Shown: piece after piece, positions 38,381 to 50,358 of the stretch
Layout of the letters: each line of letters opens with the position of its first letter
Position numbering within the stretch: position 1 is the stretch's first letter
Source of the DNA: Ustulina deusta
Taxonomy: Eukaryota > Ascomycota > Sordariomycetes > Xylariales > Xylariaceae
DNA length: 64,000 bases
Direction: 5' to 3'
Assembly (NCBI GenBank): GCA_023159155.1
Contig: JAJNNX010000006.1
Location: 1 to 64,000, forward strand
The notes under the pieces: model-generated
What the model was told of the DNA's origin: nothing
Databases searched by the model: none
The model's input: only the letters and a program-made list of their open reading frames with translations
Made by a program: the position numbers and the translations under genes

Positions 38381-39058
38381 TGGAAAAGCGTTCGGGAAGA
38401 TTCAAAGCAGTGTACGTAGTATTTATCCTACTTTGGAGTGAAGAGACTGTATCACAACTGGAAATTCGCTGGGTGATTCACATAAGAGCCTCATTTAGAC
38501 ATTTTTCGGTGAGGTGAGCATGTCTCACCCTTTCACGTCTACAGCATGACGAAATTAAGCCGGCCAGTCTGCCTAGCTTGATATACCGATCACAGCATCA
38601 CCAGGGAGCACCAAGCCTTCGGGGTATCCGGGGGGGGGGGGGGGTACACTTGATGCATCTCTGATGCATCTAAGCTAGTTGAGGTAGCAGGGGCTGGGCT
38701 TGCATTCTGCACTATGCCGCCACGCTAGCAACTCCAATTCTCATAGCCACTGAGAATGGGAAGTTTGGGCAGCCTGCTTGGTGGCGTCAGATCCGGAAAT
38801 CCAAGTATTATTTGCCGTTTGGTGTTTGTCCACCAAGCATTATTTGCCGTTTGTTGTATCCCGTTGTTGACCCTCCCTTAGCAACTGAGTAACGTAATCC
38901 AAATAGTTACGAATACCCGACCGATCTGCGCTAGAAGCTATAGCCATCCCTTTATTTAGCGCAATCAGGTATATAATCATAGACCACGGCGTCTTGAAGG
39001 ACCCTAACCATCTCTTTAACACTACCACATATTTCCAAACAAAGTGTATCACCCAAGT
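38381..39058. other. Intergenic, with a 15-bp G run
   Basis: 678 bp between divergent genes. A homopolymer of 15 G lies at 38630-38644, just before GATGCATCTCTGATGCATC, a short direct repeat. No gene seen. Confidence 0.5.
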
Positions 39059-40787
39059 ATGGAATGGATCAGTCAGAAGAAACGACTGTTGAACGCAGAT
39101 CTGGAGGAATTCCGCTTTGATTCGGGCTATCCGTGCCTAATCCAAACAACGAGGTTACAACGGGACGGCTCTGTAAGTTTAGAAAATAAGGGTGGTCCTT
39201 ACGATTTATATATTAACAGTTATTTATCTACTAGGACAAAGTACAGATTGCTGAAGACAGGACTCACACCTCAGAGCAAGAATACCGAGACTGGCTTAAA
39301 CAGGCGAGTAACCGATCTCGGTGCTGAAGTGATTAGGCTAGCTAGAAAGTATGAGTCTAATCAATGACTTATAATAGTTACCATCATGCTTGAACGAACC
39401 AACAGTCGTGCTTGTGATGCACCAAAGACTCGAGGCAGGAGACACCGAGGCTATATCTCTGCCGTATGGGAAGGAGACATTTGATGAAGCTTGTGAGCAG
39501 CTATACCAACATCGATCCGTCGCGCATGCAATTCGTAGGAAATCCACTGCCATTTTCACCTGTCGTGCAGTGGCTCCTTGGAAGTCGAGGCCAGAATGGG
39601 GGCCAGCTGTTGGTATGTCTCCTCGTGTCCCAGTCCCCTATTCGACATGATGATAAGATATAGAGTGGAACGTTAATCACCTCGTCCTAGTATACAACTG
39701 CAAATCAGATACCGAATCACTCACTCCACGTGATGACATCGTCCTATCTCTGACCCATTTCCCCGTCCGCGAGAAGCCGATGATATTCGCCGTTTTCTAC
39801 GGTTGCACGCAAGAAGCCCGTGAAAACATTGGCGGATGGTTCAAGTTCGCCAAAGCATCTGCCTTCGACCCTTTCCTTCTGCCAATGATATACGCAGAAC
39901 GAGAACGAGAACGCCTACTCAACAAGATAGATACCAAAGGAGGCGCTCTGAGAAAGAGAATCATCGACATGGAAAGCAGGTTGAGGCTAGATGAGCCTAG
40001 AAAATCAATACAGTCAAGTGACTCAGAGAAGGAATCATCTAACCGAAGCATCACCCAACGAGAATGTGAAGCAGTGAACCTGTGGGTGGAAGTCAGTTCA
40101 TTGAAAAATGGGCTGGAGAGCCTGAAGACGGAACTGACCTCTATGCTCGAGATTTCTAAAAAGCCGCTGGAGAACAATATCCCGGGCCATGATACCCAGA
40201 GCTTTGAGATACTCGGCAAGCACCCCCGCGACAGTATTCAGGCCAGAATCCATGACATGATTGTTGAAATTGACAGCATTACAAGGCGCAACAGGAGCCT
40301 TCTTGTAGGTATGTCCCTGGCGACTCAAACAGTAAGTCCCTCCAGTCCCAGGCAAAGCCGGTAATAGGATGTCATCTAATTCGTTCAGGAATCAAACTAT
40401 CTTACACGCAAGGATGCGTGGGCAACGATCTCGATTGCCGTCGAGTCCAAAAAAGACAGTAGCCATATGCGCTACATATCTTTTCTTGGCATGATATTTC
40501 TGCCTGGGACATTCTTTGCAGTATGTCTAATATTTGTCATGTCCATTTACAGGACTAATTTAGGCTAGACCTTGTTCTCTATGGGATTCTTCAACTGGAT
40601 CCCGGAGGAAAGCAGCCAGATGGTCTCTCCATGGGTTGCCGTGTACTTCGGAATCACAATCTTCACTACCATCGCCACGGTATGGCGTTTCAAGGAATGG
40701 GCTAAGAAACAAGACCTTGACGCTGAACTTGCTGTCTATGCACAAGTAGAGAATGCTTCCGGCTTGAAGGGTTTCCAGGCAGTCTAA
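39059..40787 (+). CDS. CorA-like two-TM membrane protein of the fungal accessory type
   Basis: Six exons (39059-39172, 39235-39307, 39406-39612, 39691-40331, 40389-40520, 40569-40787) give 461 residues with consistent phases. The N-terminal half is soluble. Residues 230-345 are strongly charged and probably coiled coil, with R-E-R-E-R-L-L-N. The C-terminus has two membrane segments: one in M-R-Y-I-S-F-L-G-M-I-F-L-P-G-T-F-F-A, continuing into F-S-M-G-F-F-N-W, and a second in W-V-A-V-Y-F-G-I-T-I-F-T-T-I. The topology and the F-L-P-G-T-F-F box match ascomycete proteins grouped with CorA, but there is no GMN motif, so Mg2+ transport should not be assumed. The first ATG after the upstream stops was chosen. 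Confidence 0.78.
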
Positions 40788-42005
40788 AGGGCTCACGGTC
40801 GGGGGGTAACTCCAGTTTCTTGGGCGAATTCGATCTTGTCTTTCAATACTTCTTGTTCACTTGATGACGAAGTTACGACTCTATTTATATTTTAATATCT
40901 TCCATGGATAACGACGACAGGAGGGTTAAGAACCTACTACTATGTATGGGTGGTAGGGAAGAAGGGAAAGGGCAAATGTTTGGACCAACAATATGTATGT
41001 ATGCTTGAGATGCGTTTCGGTGATGAGATTCATCATCGTTTACCCGTCCCTCCAGTTAGGAGTCAGATCAATGCAAGGGATATGCTTCAATATCTCAAAG
41101 TCCTACTATCGGACTTACTAATTCCTCGGTTCATTGAACTTCGCTTGTTGTCAAACGTTGTAGATTTTGGGTACCTTTCGAGCAGAGTAAACTCTCCAAT
41201 TTGGACTTGTCGTTTGCAGGAGTGAGCCAAGCCGACATCACGATGTTGAAAACGATGGACCCCAAGCTCTCACGCTTCAATTGGCTCTAATAACCCCAAG
41301 GTTTCTCTAGGCAATTCATAAACTTACATACTAACGGGCAACATTAGATCTTGAACGACTGGGGAAGTCTTATCTGGTTGATAATATACTATGTGTAAGT
41401 GAGCGATAGCAATAGCCCACATGTGATAGCCAGGGCCAAGTGATGATTGTTTCAGTCTCTAACCGCCGGGCTTCGAGGTCTTTGATATGACTGGCCCGAA
41501 GTTTCGGAAGGATTTATTCACCGAAGATGCATGACGCGGCCAACGTCGCGGGATTGCGACCGCATCGCCTTAGAGCCGACAAATCCGTGAATTGACAATT
41601 TCAAATACAAGAAGAAATAAAATAAAAGAAAAGAAGAAGAAAAAAAAACGATAAGAACAAATGAAAACAAAATAAAGATTCATACCGTTTTTTTTCCCTC
41701 TCGTCCTCTTTGTTTTGTCTAATTGCTTTCCGTCACACCTATCGGATTGGATGCTGCCTGACGTGACGTGATGTGACGTCAGCCCATTGGCGATTCACTT
41801 ACACAGTACAGTGCAGCTCAGCTCAAGCTCGCCAGGCCAGGAGAGGGGCGGCTTACGTCTCGGATCCGACCCAATCCTCCAGACTAATATAGAGCCTCGG
41901 ATCGAAGCGCGATGCCTTTTGCATTCTTCCCTCCTTAATATCACAATTCGACCTTGGAGCGAAGAAGAGACAGAATTCTTCTTGGCCACCCTTGAAAGCA
42001 CAACA
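40788..42005. promoter_or_regulatory. Intergenic and upstream region of the fasciclin gene
   Basis: 1.2 kb. The 3' part has an A/G-rich tract (about 41600-41650), a T/C-rich tract, then the CRE-like cluster at 41759. The frame at 40950-41225 lacks an ATG start and is not called. Confidence 0.45.
41759..41790. promoter_or_regulatory. CRE-like cluster and inverted CCAAT box
   Basis: TGACGTGACGTG at 41759-41770 is followed by the palindrome TGACGTCA at 41774-41781 and ATTGG (CCAAT on the other strand) at 41786-41790, 216-247 bp upstream of the ATG at 42006. TGACGTCA is the consensus for ATF/CREB-type bZIP factors and CCAAT that for the HAP complex; binding here is inferred. Confidence 0.5.
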
Positions 42006-43594
42006 ATGCGGTATATCAATCTGCTGCCCCTCGCGGCGGCCGTAGCCACAGCTGTCGTCCTCCCCGACGACGCCACCGCGCAGCAGCTGGGCCTGGAGAT
42101 TGAGCAGCCGTCTGAGAAGGCCGAGACGGCGGCGCCGGCATGGTGGGACTCTCTGCGCTCGGCCCCCGAGGCTACCTTTGATTTCGTCGACAAAAAGGCA
42201 CACAGGCTGCTCGATCAAGTCGACTCGCTTTTCGACGCAGAGGATGGCGATGCCGACGACGACGTCGTCTTCGGTCTGCGCTGGCCGGGTCACGGTCGCC
42301 CGGGTCGCCCGGGTCGCCACCACGGCCCGTCGAACCTCACGGCATACGAAGTCATCCAGGCGTCGAACGTGACGACGAAGTTTGCGGCGCTCATCAATGA
42401 CTTCCCCGACATCGTCGACTTGCTCAACAGCACCGAGACAAACGTCACGGTCTTCGTCCCCTTGGACAAGGCATTTGAGAAGATTCCCGAACACGACCAC
42501 AAGCCGCCCAAGGAATTCCTCCAGAAGATCATCGAATACCACATCCTGCCCGGGTTCTATCCCGTTGGTCGCGTGCTAGCCTCGCATACCCTGCCCGCGG
42601 CCCTCAAAACCGCCGCGCTCGGCGGACGGCCCCAGCGATTGAGGGTTGGCCTCAGCTTATTCGGACTCCGGATCAACTTCTTCAGCAAAGTCGTTGCGAC
42701 GGATTACGTATGTATTCCCACAGGCTCTCCAATGATCTCTATCCCGCCGTCCCCATTCCGTCGGGCCTTACGTACCTCCAGCTAACCACAGATAACATAT
42801 AGTTCGTCAAGAACGGCATCGCCCACGGCGTAGACCACATCTTGGTGCCGCCGCCGCCCGCGCGACGGCTCCTCTCGCTGTTCCCCTCCAAGTTCTCCAC
42901 CCTCGAGCTGGCGGCGGCCAAGACGGGACTGCTGCCGCACCACAGCAAGCGTCCCGACAAGGACGGCAAGCACGACGGCGACGACGACGTCGACCACAAG
43001 CACCATGAGTTCAACTCGACCGGCCTCACCCTCTTCGCCCCCACCAACGACGCCTTCGCGAAGCTAGGTCCCAAGGCCAACGCCTTCCTGTTCAACACGA
43101 AGCTCGGCCTCGGCTTCCTGCGCGCGTTGCTCAAGTACCACATCGTCGTGAACGAGACGCTGTACTCGGACGCGTATTACGGCGTCGACGGCCACTCGGA
43201 GGACATCCTCCCACCCTTCGAGAGCGAGAGCGGCGAGAGCGGCGAGAAGCTCAACGGACACTTCCACATCGACCTCCCGACGCTGCTCGAGGGCCAGAGC
43301 CTGTCGGTCGACATCGCCCGGTTCTTCGGCCTCATCACCATGCACGTCAACGGACGCGGCAGGGTCGCCTTCGAGGACGCCTGTGCGCGGGATGGCGTCG
43401 TGCAAGTCGTCAGCTCCGTGCTGTTCCCGCCCCACGAGGGGAGGAAGCCGAAGGCCGGCTGGTCCGAGGAGGACGGCGAGATCTCGGTTGAGGAGCTCAT
43501 CGAGATACTGCGGCCGTACGTCGAGGAAGACGGCCACGAGGACGACGAGACGAGCTCCCATGCTGGCGGGGACCAGGCTGGGGGTGAGCTGTAA
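42006..43594 (+). CDS. Secreted fasciclin (FAS1) domain protein
   Basis: Two exons (42006-42707, 42803-43594) with a GTATGT...ATATAG intron give 497 residues. Residues 1-25 form a signal peptide ending near D-A-T-A. Two FAS1 domains follow. The first, about 110-255, has the Y-H box E-Y-H-I-L-P and is preceded by a Gly/Arg/Pro stretch with G-R-P-G-R-P-G-R. The second, about 270-455, has T-L-F-A-P-T-N-D-A-F and K-Y-H-I-V. An Asp/His-rich linker lies between them, and the C-terminus is acidic (E-E-D-G-H-E-D-D-E). No hydrophobic tail for a GPI anchor is seen, so a wall, vacuolar or secreted adhesion role is likely. The 219 bases open upstream of the ATG lack a leader peptide and are treated as 5' UTR. 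Confidence 0.88.
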
Positions 43595-44441
43595 GTTGGA
43601 CATTGTCTGGGAAGGGATGGTTTGTTTGAATGAGCTCCGTTGCAAACATTTGGGTTGGGGGGGGGCATGGTTTGAGGGAATGGGGATAGACAAATGAAGT
43701 TACGACGATATGGGAACGAATTGTTTTATTGCTATTTTAAAATTATAGGCTTGGACTTTAGCAATGCTGAAGTGGAAGAGGCGAGCCATTCGTTCTGCGC
43801 TGAGAGAATCATTGTACCCTGCGAGTAGCACATTCGCTTATCAACTCGCTTGTAAACAAACCCAATGGCTAAATAACTAGGTAGCCATCCAAAGAATAAG
43901 CTTTGAATTTCTCTACGTTCGTCGTTTCTTTAAAGTGTGATATGATGTAAGACATGTGCTAAAGTCAATTCGCGTGGGATAGTGTTTTGAGATGCTTAGA
44001 GGGGGGTTTTTTTTTTCACGACACCGGAAATCCAGAAACATGCCGCGACGAGGATAATTTCTCTGCCGTATACCTACTACCTACCTGCTTGAACCACACC
44101 AGCCTCACACCACTGCGCCGAGCCAGGGGCTCTCGATTTTCCTTTCCGTCTTGCACTTCCCAACGCCGAATTGTACAAATTCACACTTTGGAAAATAACA
44201 ACAAGAAAGGTACATTGATTGAAAAATGTCCATAGATAGCAACCGAAGCCGCGAAGCTAGCTAGCTATTCTGCTAGCTAGCCGGGCAGTTGGTTAGTTGA
44301 TTCTCGACGGAATACCAAGCCACGATATCGCTCTCCAAACTTCGAGCCAGTCGTGCTTCAACCGCCGCTAAATCCATCTCGCAACATCATGTAGGTACCC
44401 TCGGCGGCCCCCCGGACCCAGCAACAGGTCGAGGCGACCCC
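43595..44441. terminator. Convergent 3' intergenic region
   Basis: 0.85 kb between the ends of two convergent genes. It contains a GCTAGCTAGCTATTCTGCTAGC cluster near 44256 that can form a small hairpin. No gene recognised; no clear poly(A) signal assigned. Confidence 0.35.
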
Positions 44442-46460
44442 CTATCGACAGCCCCTTCCGGCGCCTGCCCTCGCCCCAAACGCGTTCACGACCGCGACGC
44501 GATCCCGCACGTCGACGGCGCCCCAGCGCTGCTCGCGATTGACGCGCGGCGGGAGACCGTCTCCCTCGGCTCCTTTCCCGCTGTCCGGCATTCTCTTCCA
44601 GTCCCAGACGCCGAGTTCGTCCAGGAGCGCCTCGACGACCCAGGCATATCTCACGTCGTCCGCGGTCGCGCCGGGGCCCAGCGCGACGGCGGTCTCGGCG
44701 TCGTCGCGCGTGCGCGGGACCTTGGTGCACAGGAGATGTAGGTCGAGGAACTGCGCGAAGATGGCGCCGAAGGACGGCTTGTTCCGGCGCGTGAGGCGGG
44801 ATGATGCGGCGGCGGCGGCGCTGTGCGGATTACCGTATCCGTGGCCCGGTCTGTGTCCTTGGTCGTGTGTGCTGCGGCCGCGGAGGTGTGGGCCCGGGTT
44901 GAAGATGGAGCGGAGGGTGGGATCGAGCGGTCTTTGCTGTTCCGTTGTTTCCCGGGCTGTGGGCGCGACGGGGGTTCTCGCGTCTGGAGATGGCCTTGCA
45001 CCAGCGGGCGTGGGGGTGGAAGGTTCGGGGGGTGGCGAGGTCGTCGTGTTGAGGAGCATGATCAGAGGTCCCGCGGACTGTGCTAGATGCCGGAGGCGCG
45101 AGGACAGTAGCTGGAGACTGGTGTGCGCGGATGTTTTATCGCTGTGCGTGAAGAGCGTCGTAAGGAGGGCGGAGAAATGGGTCACGAGGATGATGTCGGG
45201 GACGGGAAGCGGTGAGTTTTCAGTCGATATCGACGGAGGTCTTTCTTCAGGCTCCGGATCGGGGGATGGAGTGGGATGGGGATCCGGTTCGGCGGGAGGT
45301 TGGGGGTGCTCTTCAGACGGTGATGGAGATTGTGGTGCAACCGTAGATGGAGGAGGGGAGGACAATGGTGACGAAGATAATGGTTCCTCATCTTCGCTAT
45401 CAGGAACCTCTGAGTTTCGAGCTAGCGGTCGAAGTTCAGGCCCGACGCGTAAGGGCGGCAGTTCTGTTGCCGGTTCTGGTGAAGAAGCCGGAGGTTCTTG
45501 GACAGGACCCGATGGTATGATAGTGGCGAGGTCCGCATCTGCCTGCTCTGGCCCTGCCTTTATAGATTCTCTCTCTTCACCTTTTTGATTTTCTAGGCTC
45601 CCCGTTACGCTTTGGGCTTCAGAATTTGGCTTTTCTTCCTGATTCCCGCCGGGAGCATAGGCACTAGCCGTTTCCTCGTTCCCATCTTGACGAAACCTCG
45701 TCTTAGCTTGAGTCTCCTCTAGCTCCTGAAGTACCTCCCACAGACCTTCAATATCAAAGATACGCGAGATGGAGATGGCTTCGAGACAGCGCCGTAGCTC
45801 AGCATCAATGCCAGTATTTCTAGGGCTGAGTTTGGTCTGCACCTGGTAACGAATGACGTCCCGCAAAGTTGGCAGAATTGCCGTAACTGGTAGAGTTGTG
45901 ATAATAGTTGCTCTCTGTTTGCCTTCACCTCCAGACGGCGTGAGACTCCCATTAGGGCGATCCTCGAAGACCAACGCTCGGGCTATGGTTTGAAGGCCTA
46001 ACTGGAAGCATCGTCAGCGGTCTCTCCAACTACGCAGTCCAGATAGTGGATAGTAAACGAAAGTGCAGGCCGAATGCATAAGGAGAGTTAGAGCAGGCAA
46101 GACAGAAGGAATCTAGGAGCCTATATACGCCTCGGGTTCGCGCATTGCGCCGTATGCTGTAACAGAATATCCTGATGCCTAGCGACATCCCGTTCCCTAC
46201 TGTCAAGCCCGACCCGTTCAACCCGTCCTGAAAAGAAGAAAACTCACCAAGACCCCAAAATCTACCTCCTCGGCACTGACACCAATCACACATCCACGCT
46301 CAAACCCACCTCCCAAGAGCAGCGCATCATCGATCTCTGAGCAGCCGGTGGGCATGACGCCCCTCCCATGAAGTTTCTTCCGACGTTCAATCTCCTGCTT
46401 GAAGAGCGTTGCGCCTAATACGGGCGTGAGCCCCGGAGCGGTTCCCCCAGAGCTGGGCAT
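44442..46460 (-). CDS. RecA/Rad51-fold DNA repair-like protein without Walker A
   Basis: Two exons (46460-46248, 46001-44442) with a 246-nt GTGAGT...TTCCAG intron give 590 residues; the junction restores F-G-V-L-L-G-L-Q. The N-terminus has T-G-C-S-E-I-D-D-A-L-L-L-G-G-G-F-E-R-G, the pattern that precedes the P-loop in Rad51 paralogues. The next segment is V-S-A-E-E-V-D-F-G and lacks G-K-T/S, so ATP binding is doubtful. Residues near 310 (D-I-I-L-V-T-H-F, then G-P-L-I-M-L-L-N) resemble the Walker B strand region. The C-terminal K-P-S-F-G-A-I-F-A-Q-F-L-D-L-H-L-L fits the same ascomycete family. A Pro/Ser/Glu-rich linker of about 120 residues separates the halves. A noncatalytic recombination-mediator role is inferred. 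Confidence 0.75.
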
Positions 46461-47499
46461 TCTTTTCGTAGGTAGCTCCTATGTGGCCTGTGTGGGCGTT
46501 GATTTAGATTGGCACAACGAGGGTATGGGGTGAGGTGAATTGAGTGCATGCATATATACCAGCGAAGCTCCTTGGTGATCAGAAAGGTCGATTGGGACCA
46601 CGCTGTACCACGCCGCCGCACGAGTCTCGGAAGAATGAAATGCGAAATCTCATTCAACAGGTATTCCAGTCGTGATTTTTGGTGTGTTGTGAGGGAGTGA
46701 CAAACCAGGCACATGGGTGTGAGAGGAATGTCACAGTAGGTGGATGAGCGCGGCCTTCGTAATGTAATGTTGGTCCTGGAACCAACTCAAACATTAAACT
46801 AGTATCTTTCAGGTGAATCTGAAGGATTTACATGAGTCCTCCGGCAATTCGTCTTAGAGGTTGTCGAGATCCATCGTTTGCCATCTATGGAAAAAAGTGG
46901 AGCGCCTCGATGGCACGTCGGTTTCGCAGTAACTTTGAGACATAATCTGAATAAAGCTCTAGCTTAGGTTCTTCGCACCAATGGATAAATTGCACTGAGT
47001 AGATGAAACTAGACGCACTTGGAGCTGTTTCTTGGGGCCAACCCCTCATTGATTTCAATCTGCAATGATCTCTAGGGAGGCAATCAAACAGTCAGTGGGC
47101 CTCCATCTGAATGCTTTCTGATTCTAAGTACATGATAAACGGCCTCTTGATTGAATATCGCGCTGCCTTTACTCATACAGCACAGGTTTAAAATCCTGAA
47201 GGAAAACTCTGCCGAGGCAGCGAATGAGTGTTAATAAAGCTAATTTCCCGTCTTGCGTTGCCCCATATTTTGCCTTACGGCTATCGTCCAGTTCGTTTCC
47301 ACTCCTACTTCGCAGAAACTGCTGACAATGAAGCCGTTCTAGTACGAGAGGTACCGAAGCCATACATCAAACGCATTGAGAGGGAATTGATCTACCCTCC
47401 CGCAAACGAACTGTCATAGAATTCAACCGATATCCAGGACGACCGGCTTCTAGTTGTCAAGCCCGACCTTGTGTTTACTGTGGTAGCGATTCCAGCAGC
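46461..47499. other. Intergenic between two minus-strand genes
   Basis: 1.0 kb holding the promoter of the Rad51-like gene and the 3' flank of Pal1. Short frames (47169-47419) lack recognisable content. Confidence 0.5.
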
Positions 47500-49210
47500 T
47501 TAATTTGCAGTTCCAGCAGTATAACCAGGAAGACCATCCTTGGCCGGAGGCTCTGGCCGCTGCCGCCGGCCGCCCTTTAAGCTCTTCACCCGAGAGAGGA
47601 AACCACCACCTGCCTGCCTTGCTTGTCCCTCAGGGCCGTCCATTGTCGCGTCAGTTGTTGCTCGGCGTTCAAGACTTGTGCCATGGGCTGGCGGAGGAGT
47701 CAGGGGTAGCATGGCATCGCTGTCTTTTCGCTTGACGCTAATCTGCTCCTCTGCTTTATCGAACTCGGCAAAGAAAGGGTTCCTCTCGCCTGTGCCTGCT
47801 CCCGGTAGGCTGGGCCTGGGGCTGTGGCCATGATAGCCATCAGGACTAGTAACTCGTCCCGATTCGTTATAGTCTCTCGGGCCACGCTTGATACTTTTGA
47901 AACGCTGCACGACGGACTTCTTTCTTCCCAGCCCAGACTCGGCGGCTTCCTGAGCCGACTCTTCCTGATTTCGGACAATGGCGGTACGGGCAGCTGGGGT
48001 TCCCTCCAGAAATGTCGAGCTTCCTAAGCCCAGCGTCTCTTCGCCATATTCAAAATCGCCTCGCTGCTTCGGATCAAAAAGCTCCATCTCATGGATTTTG
48101 GACCTGGATGGATCTCTACCACCTGCAAACATGGTCGACGCGTCATGAGGCTCTTGTCCCATGAATAGCTTATGATCGGGTCGCTTATTTAGGGGGCCCG
48201 CACCTCCGATCGTGTTATTCGCCGAGTCCTTAGCAAAGGCTTGCATTGGTGCGCGTCGACTACCCTTTCTGTTCCGGTGGGGATTGCAAGCGTCAAACGG
48301 GCCATCGTGATGGAATACTAGGGGAGGACAACGAGGTCAGTTCGTGTGCTGCCCAACTGGATAGGGTAACCTCACATCCGGTGCCATAAATACTGGTAGC
48401 ATCTAGCTGGTCAATAATATCTAATTTTCGGGGTCGATTCTTGCCGTCGCGATGGCGCCTCTCTCTATCTCTTTGTCTCATCTCGCGTATTCGTCTCTCC
48501 TCATCGGTAACTGGCTTCTCCATGACAGAGGAATCGCTGTTGCGGCGCAAACGTGGCTCAGGTCGTCGCTGTGGAGATCCACCTGTCGGCTTGCTTCCAT
48601 TTGTGCCAGCTTGCATTCTGCGCGCCTTTATCGCCTCTTCCTGCGATCGGGTAGGGCGATGAGAGCTGGAGGGGCCGCGTCCTTGCGGTGGGATATTTTC
48701 ACCACGGGGAGGGCCGCGGAATGGTCTGTCAGTGGAAGATTGTCCACCGCTCGGTCTAGACTGCGATTTCTTGGTTGCACCATCATTGATGTCAAGGGTG
48801 CTCTAAGGGTCTTCGCATCAGAGACCGTTCCGCTATGGTTACATATGATTTTGTGACTTACAAAGAGCTCCTCAGCAGTGGGCGATCGAGTGGCCTTGGA
48901 CTCTGCCATCTTCTCGGGGGACGTAACGAGTTGAGACGCAGGACTGAAGTCGGGGTCTAGGAAAGGGTTCCTCGAGATCGGTCGGGGAGGGGGATCCTCA
49001 AAAGGGGAGCGGGGAGGCGGAGAAGCGAGACTGTTGGGCGACGCAGCGCGATTACGGAAGGGGTTGTTAGACGAGAGATTAAGCGTCAGGCCGGCGGACG
49101 GACCATTTGTAGCACCTTGGCTATATGGCTGGCCTATGAGCATAGCAAACAGTATGTTAGCAAGGAGGAAGTGGCTGATTGCAGGCGGGAATGACGATAC
49201 TGCCAGACAT
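47500..49210 (-). CDS. Pal1 family cell morphology protein
   Basis: Four exons (49210-49201, 49133-48862, 48802-48376, 48317-47500) give 508 residues. Family hallmarks in order: N-N-P-F-R-N-R and S-R-N-P-F-L-D-P near the N-terminus, T-A-E-E-L-F-S-T-L-D, H-R-P-T-R-S-Q-E-E, R-R-N-S-D-S-S-V-M-E-K-P, a basic R-E-R-R-H-R-D stretch, K-L-D-I-I-D-Q-L-D-A-T, then H-H-D-G-P-F-D-A-C-N-P-H-R-N and K-R-P-D-H. In fission yeast Pal1 is a cortical protein acting in cell shape and endocytosis. The mini exon 1 (ATGTCTGGCA) was chosen because a GTATCG donor and a GCTAAC branch site give the right phase; starting at the in-frame ATG at 49143 is the alternative. The C-terminal part is low-complexity with a Lys/Arg-rich end. 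Confidence 0.88.
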
Positions 49211-50230
49211 TGTGAAACATGAGCCAGTACAAATGAAACAAACTGCTGGTCCGATTAAGTGGACTTGGGACGCAACCCCTAGGAATACAGTTCGGCACAA
49301 TAGTGTACTTCACTCAGCGATCTCTAAACCCGGCTGTACGTAGCAATGAAGTTTTAGCAGCACATGATAGATAAAGGGGCTCCTATGCTGTGGCTGTTCC
49401 GGGGGGTTTCTCAAGGTGGTACGTGGTGCATGGCTTCTTACCTAGGCCGAGCAGATCGCCCTCCATGGTCGACATGGTGGTCAAAACCTGCCTTGGTGTC
49501 TCCGACCTCGTATTTTCTACCTCCTCGGTGCAACGCTGCCGTTCCAAGTGGTGCAGTCTACCAGCCTATCAGTGGGCTGTTTCGAAGATTGCTGACGAAT
49601 GAATGGTAGTTAAGAAGCAACTCGAATCCTTGTTTAGGACAGTGGATGGTGGTCAATATGTCGTGGTATCTAGACTGCCCAATAAATAATTGGTTGCTTG
49701 TGGGGGGACAGATTGCTGGTCGGCAAGTAAATGAACTGCACCGGGCGTCGGGTGACTCTATCCGGGCGTGGTTATTAGGTGGTTATTAGGCGGTCAAATG
49801 GCCCGTTGATGGTCGCCGGTGGTTTTGCTGGATTGAGCGTGGCGATCTTGGCCTTTGAGGGGTGGGTAGATGATCTTCCGGGTGATGCCTGGCAAATTTT
49901 GAAAAGCTGCGGTCTACCTATGTGCTGAAGCGAAGCAGTCTAGAGCCGTGTGTTGTGACAGGCGATGACGTCCGCCGGTAGGATAAAGATTAAGGTGGTG
50001 AGGATGATGATGGGGCAACACGCTCATTCAGATGATTACTTAGGTATGCAGGCAGGACGCTATGATGCACGCAAGTAGTGTAGGTATTGGACTAAATCGC
50101 ACTGCAATCCGATCGACAGCCGTAGGTCGGAGATGCTGCAGAGACCACGCAAGTGCAAGGGACGTCTGTCAGTGTGTCTAGGGCCGGGTCGGGTCAGGAG
50201 GGAAACAGATCTTTGTTAGCCGGGGTGGTT

Positions 50231-50358
50231 GAATGAAGGAATGAGTGGGTAGATAGATGGATGGACTGATGGATTGACTGATGGATGGATTGATCGACTG
50301 ATGGCTGAGAATGAATGAATGAAGTATTGATTGACTGATTGAGTGAGTGAGCGAGTGG
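50231..50358. repeat. Degenerate tetranucleotide repeat (GATG/GACT/GAAT type)
   Basis: About 130 bp of GAATGAAG, GATGGATGGACT, GATTGACT and GAGTGAGTGAG words with a 4-bp period, an old eroded microsatellite. Confidence 0.75.

Noticed and set aside
40950..41225. 91-codon plus-strand frame
   Set aside because: It begins at GTG, with no ATG near the start, no introns joining it to anything and no domain.
43064..43693. Two long minus-strand frames across the fasciclin gene
   Set aside because: They are shadows of high-GC codons; the plus strand carries the signal peptide and FAS1 motifs.
44539..45588. 349-codon plus-strand open frame
   Set aside because: It is antisense to the GC-rich coding exon of the Rad51-like gene; its composition is Ser/Gly/Arg-rich without motifs, and the minus-strand frame shows family signatures.
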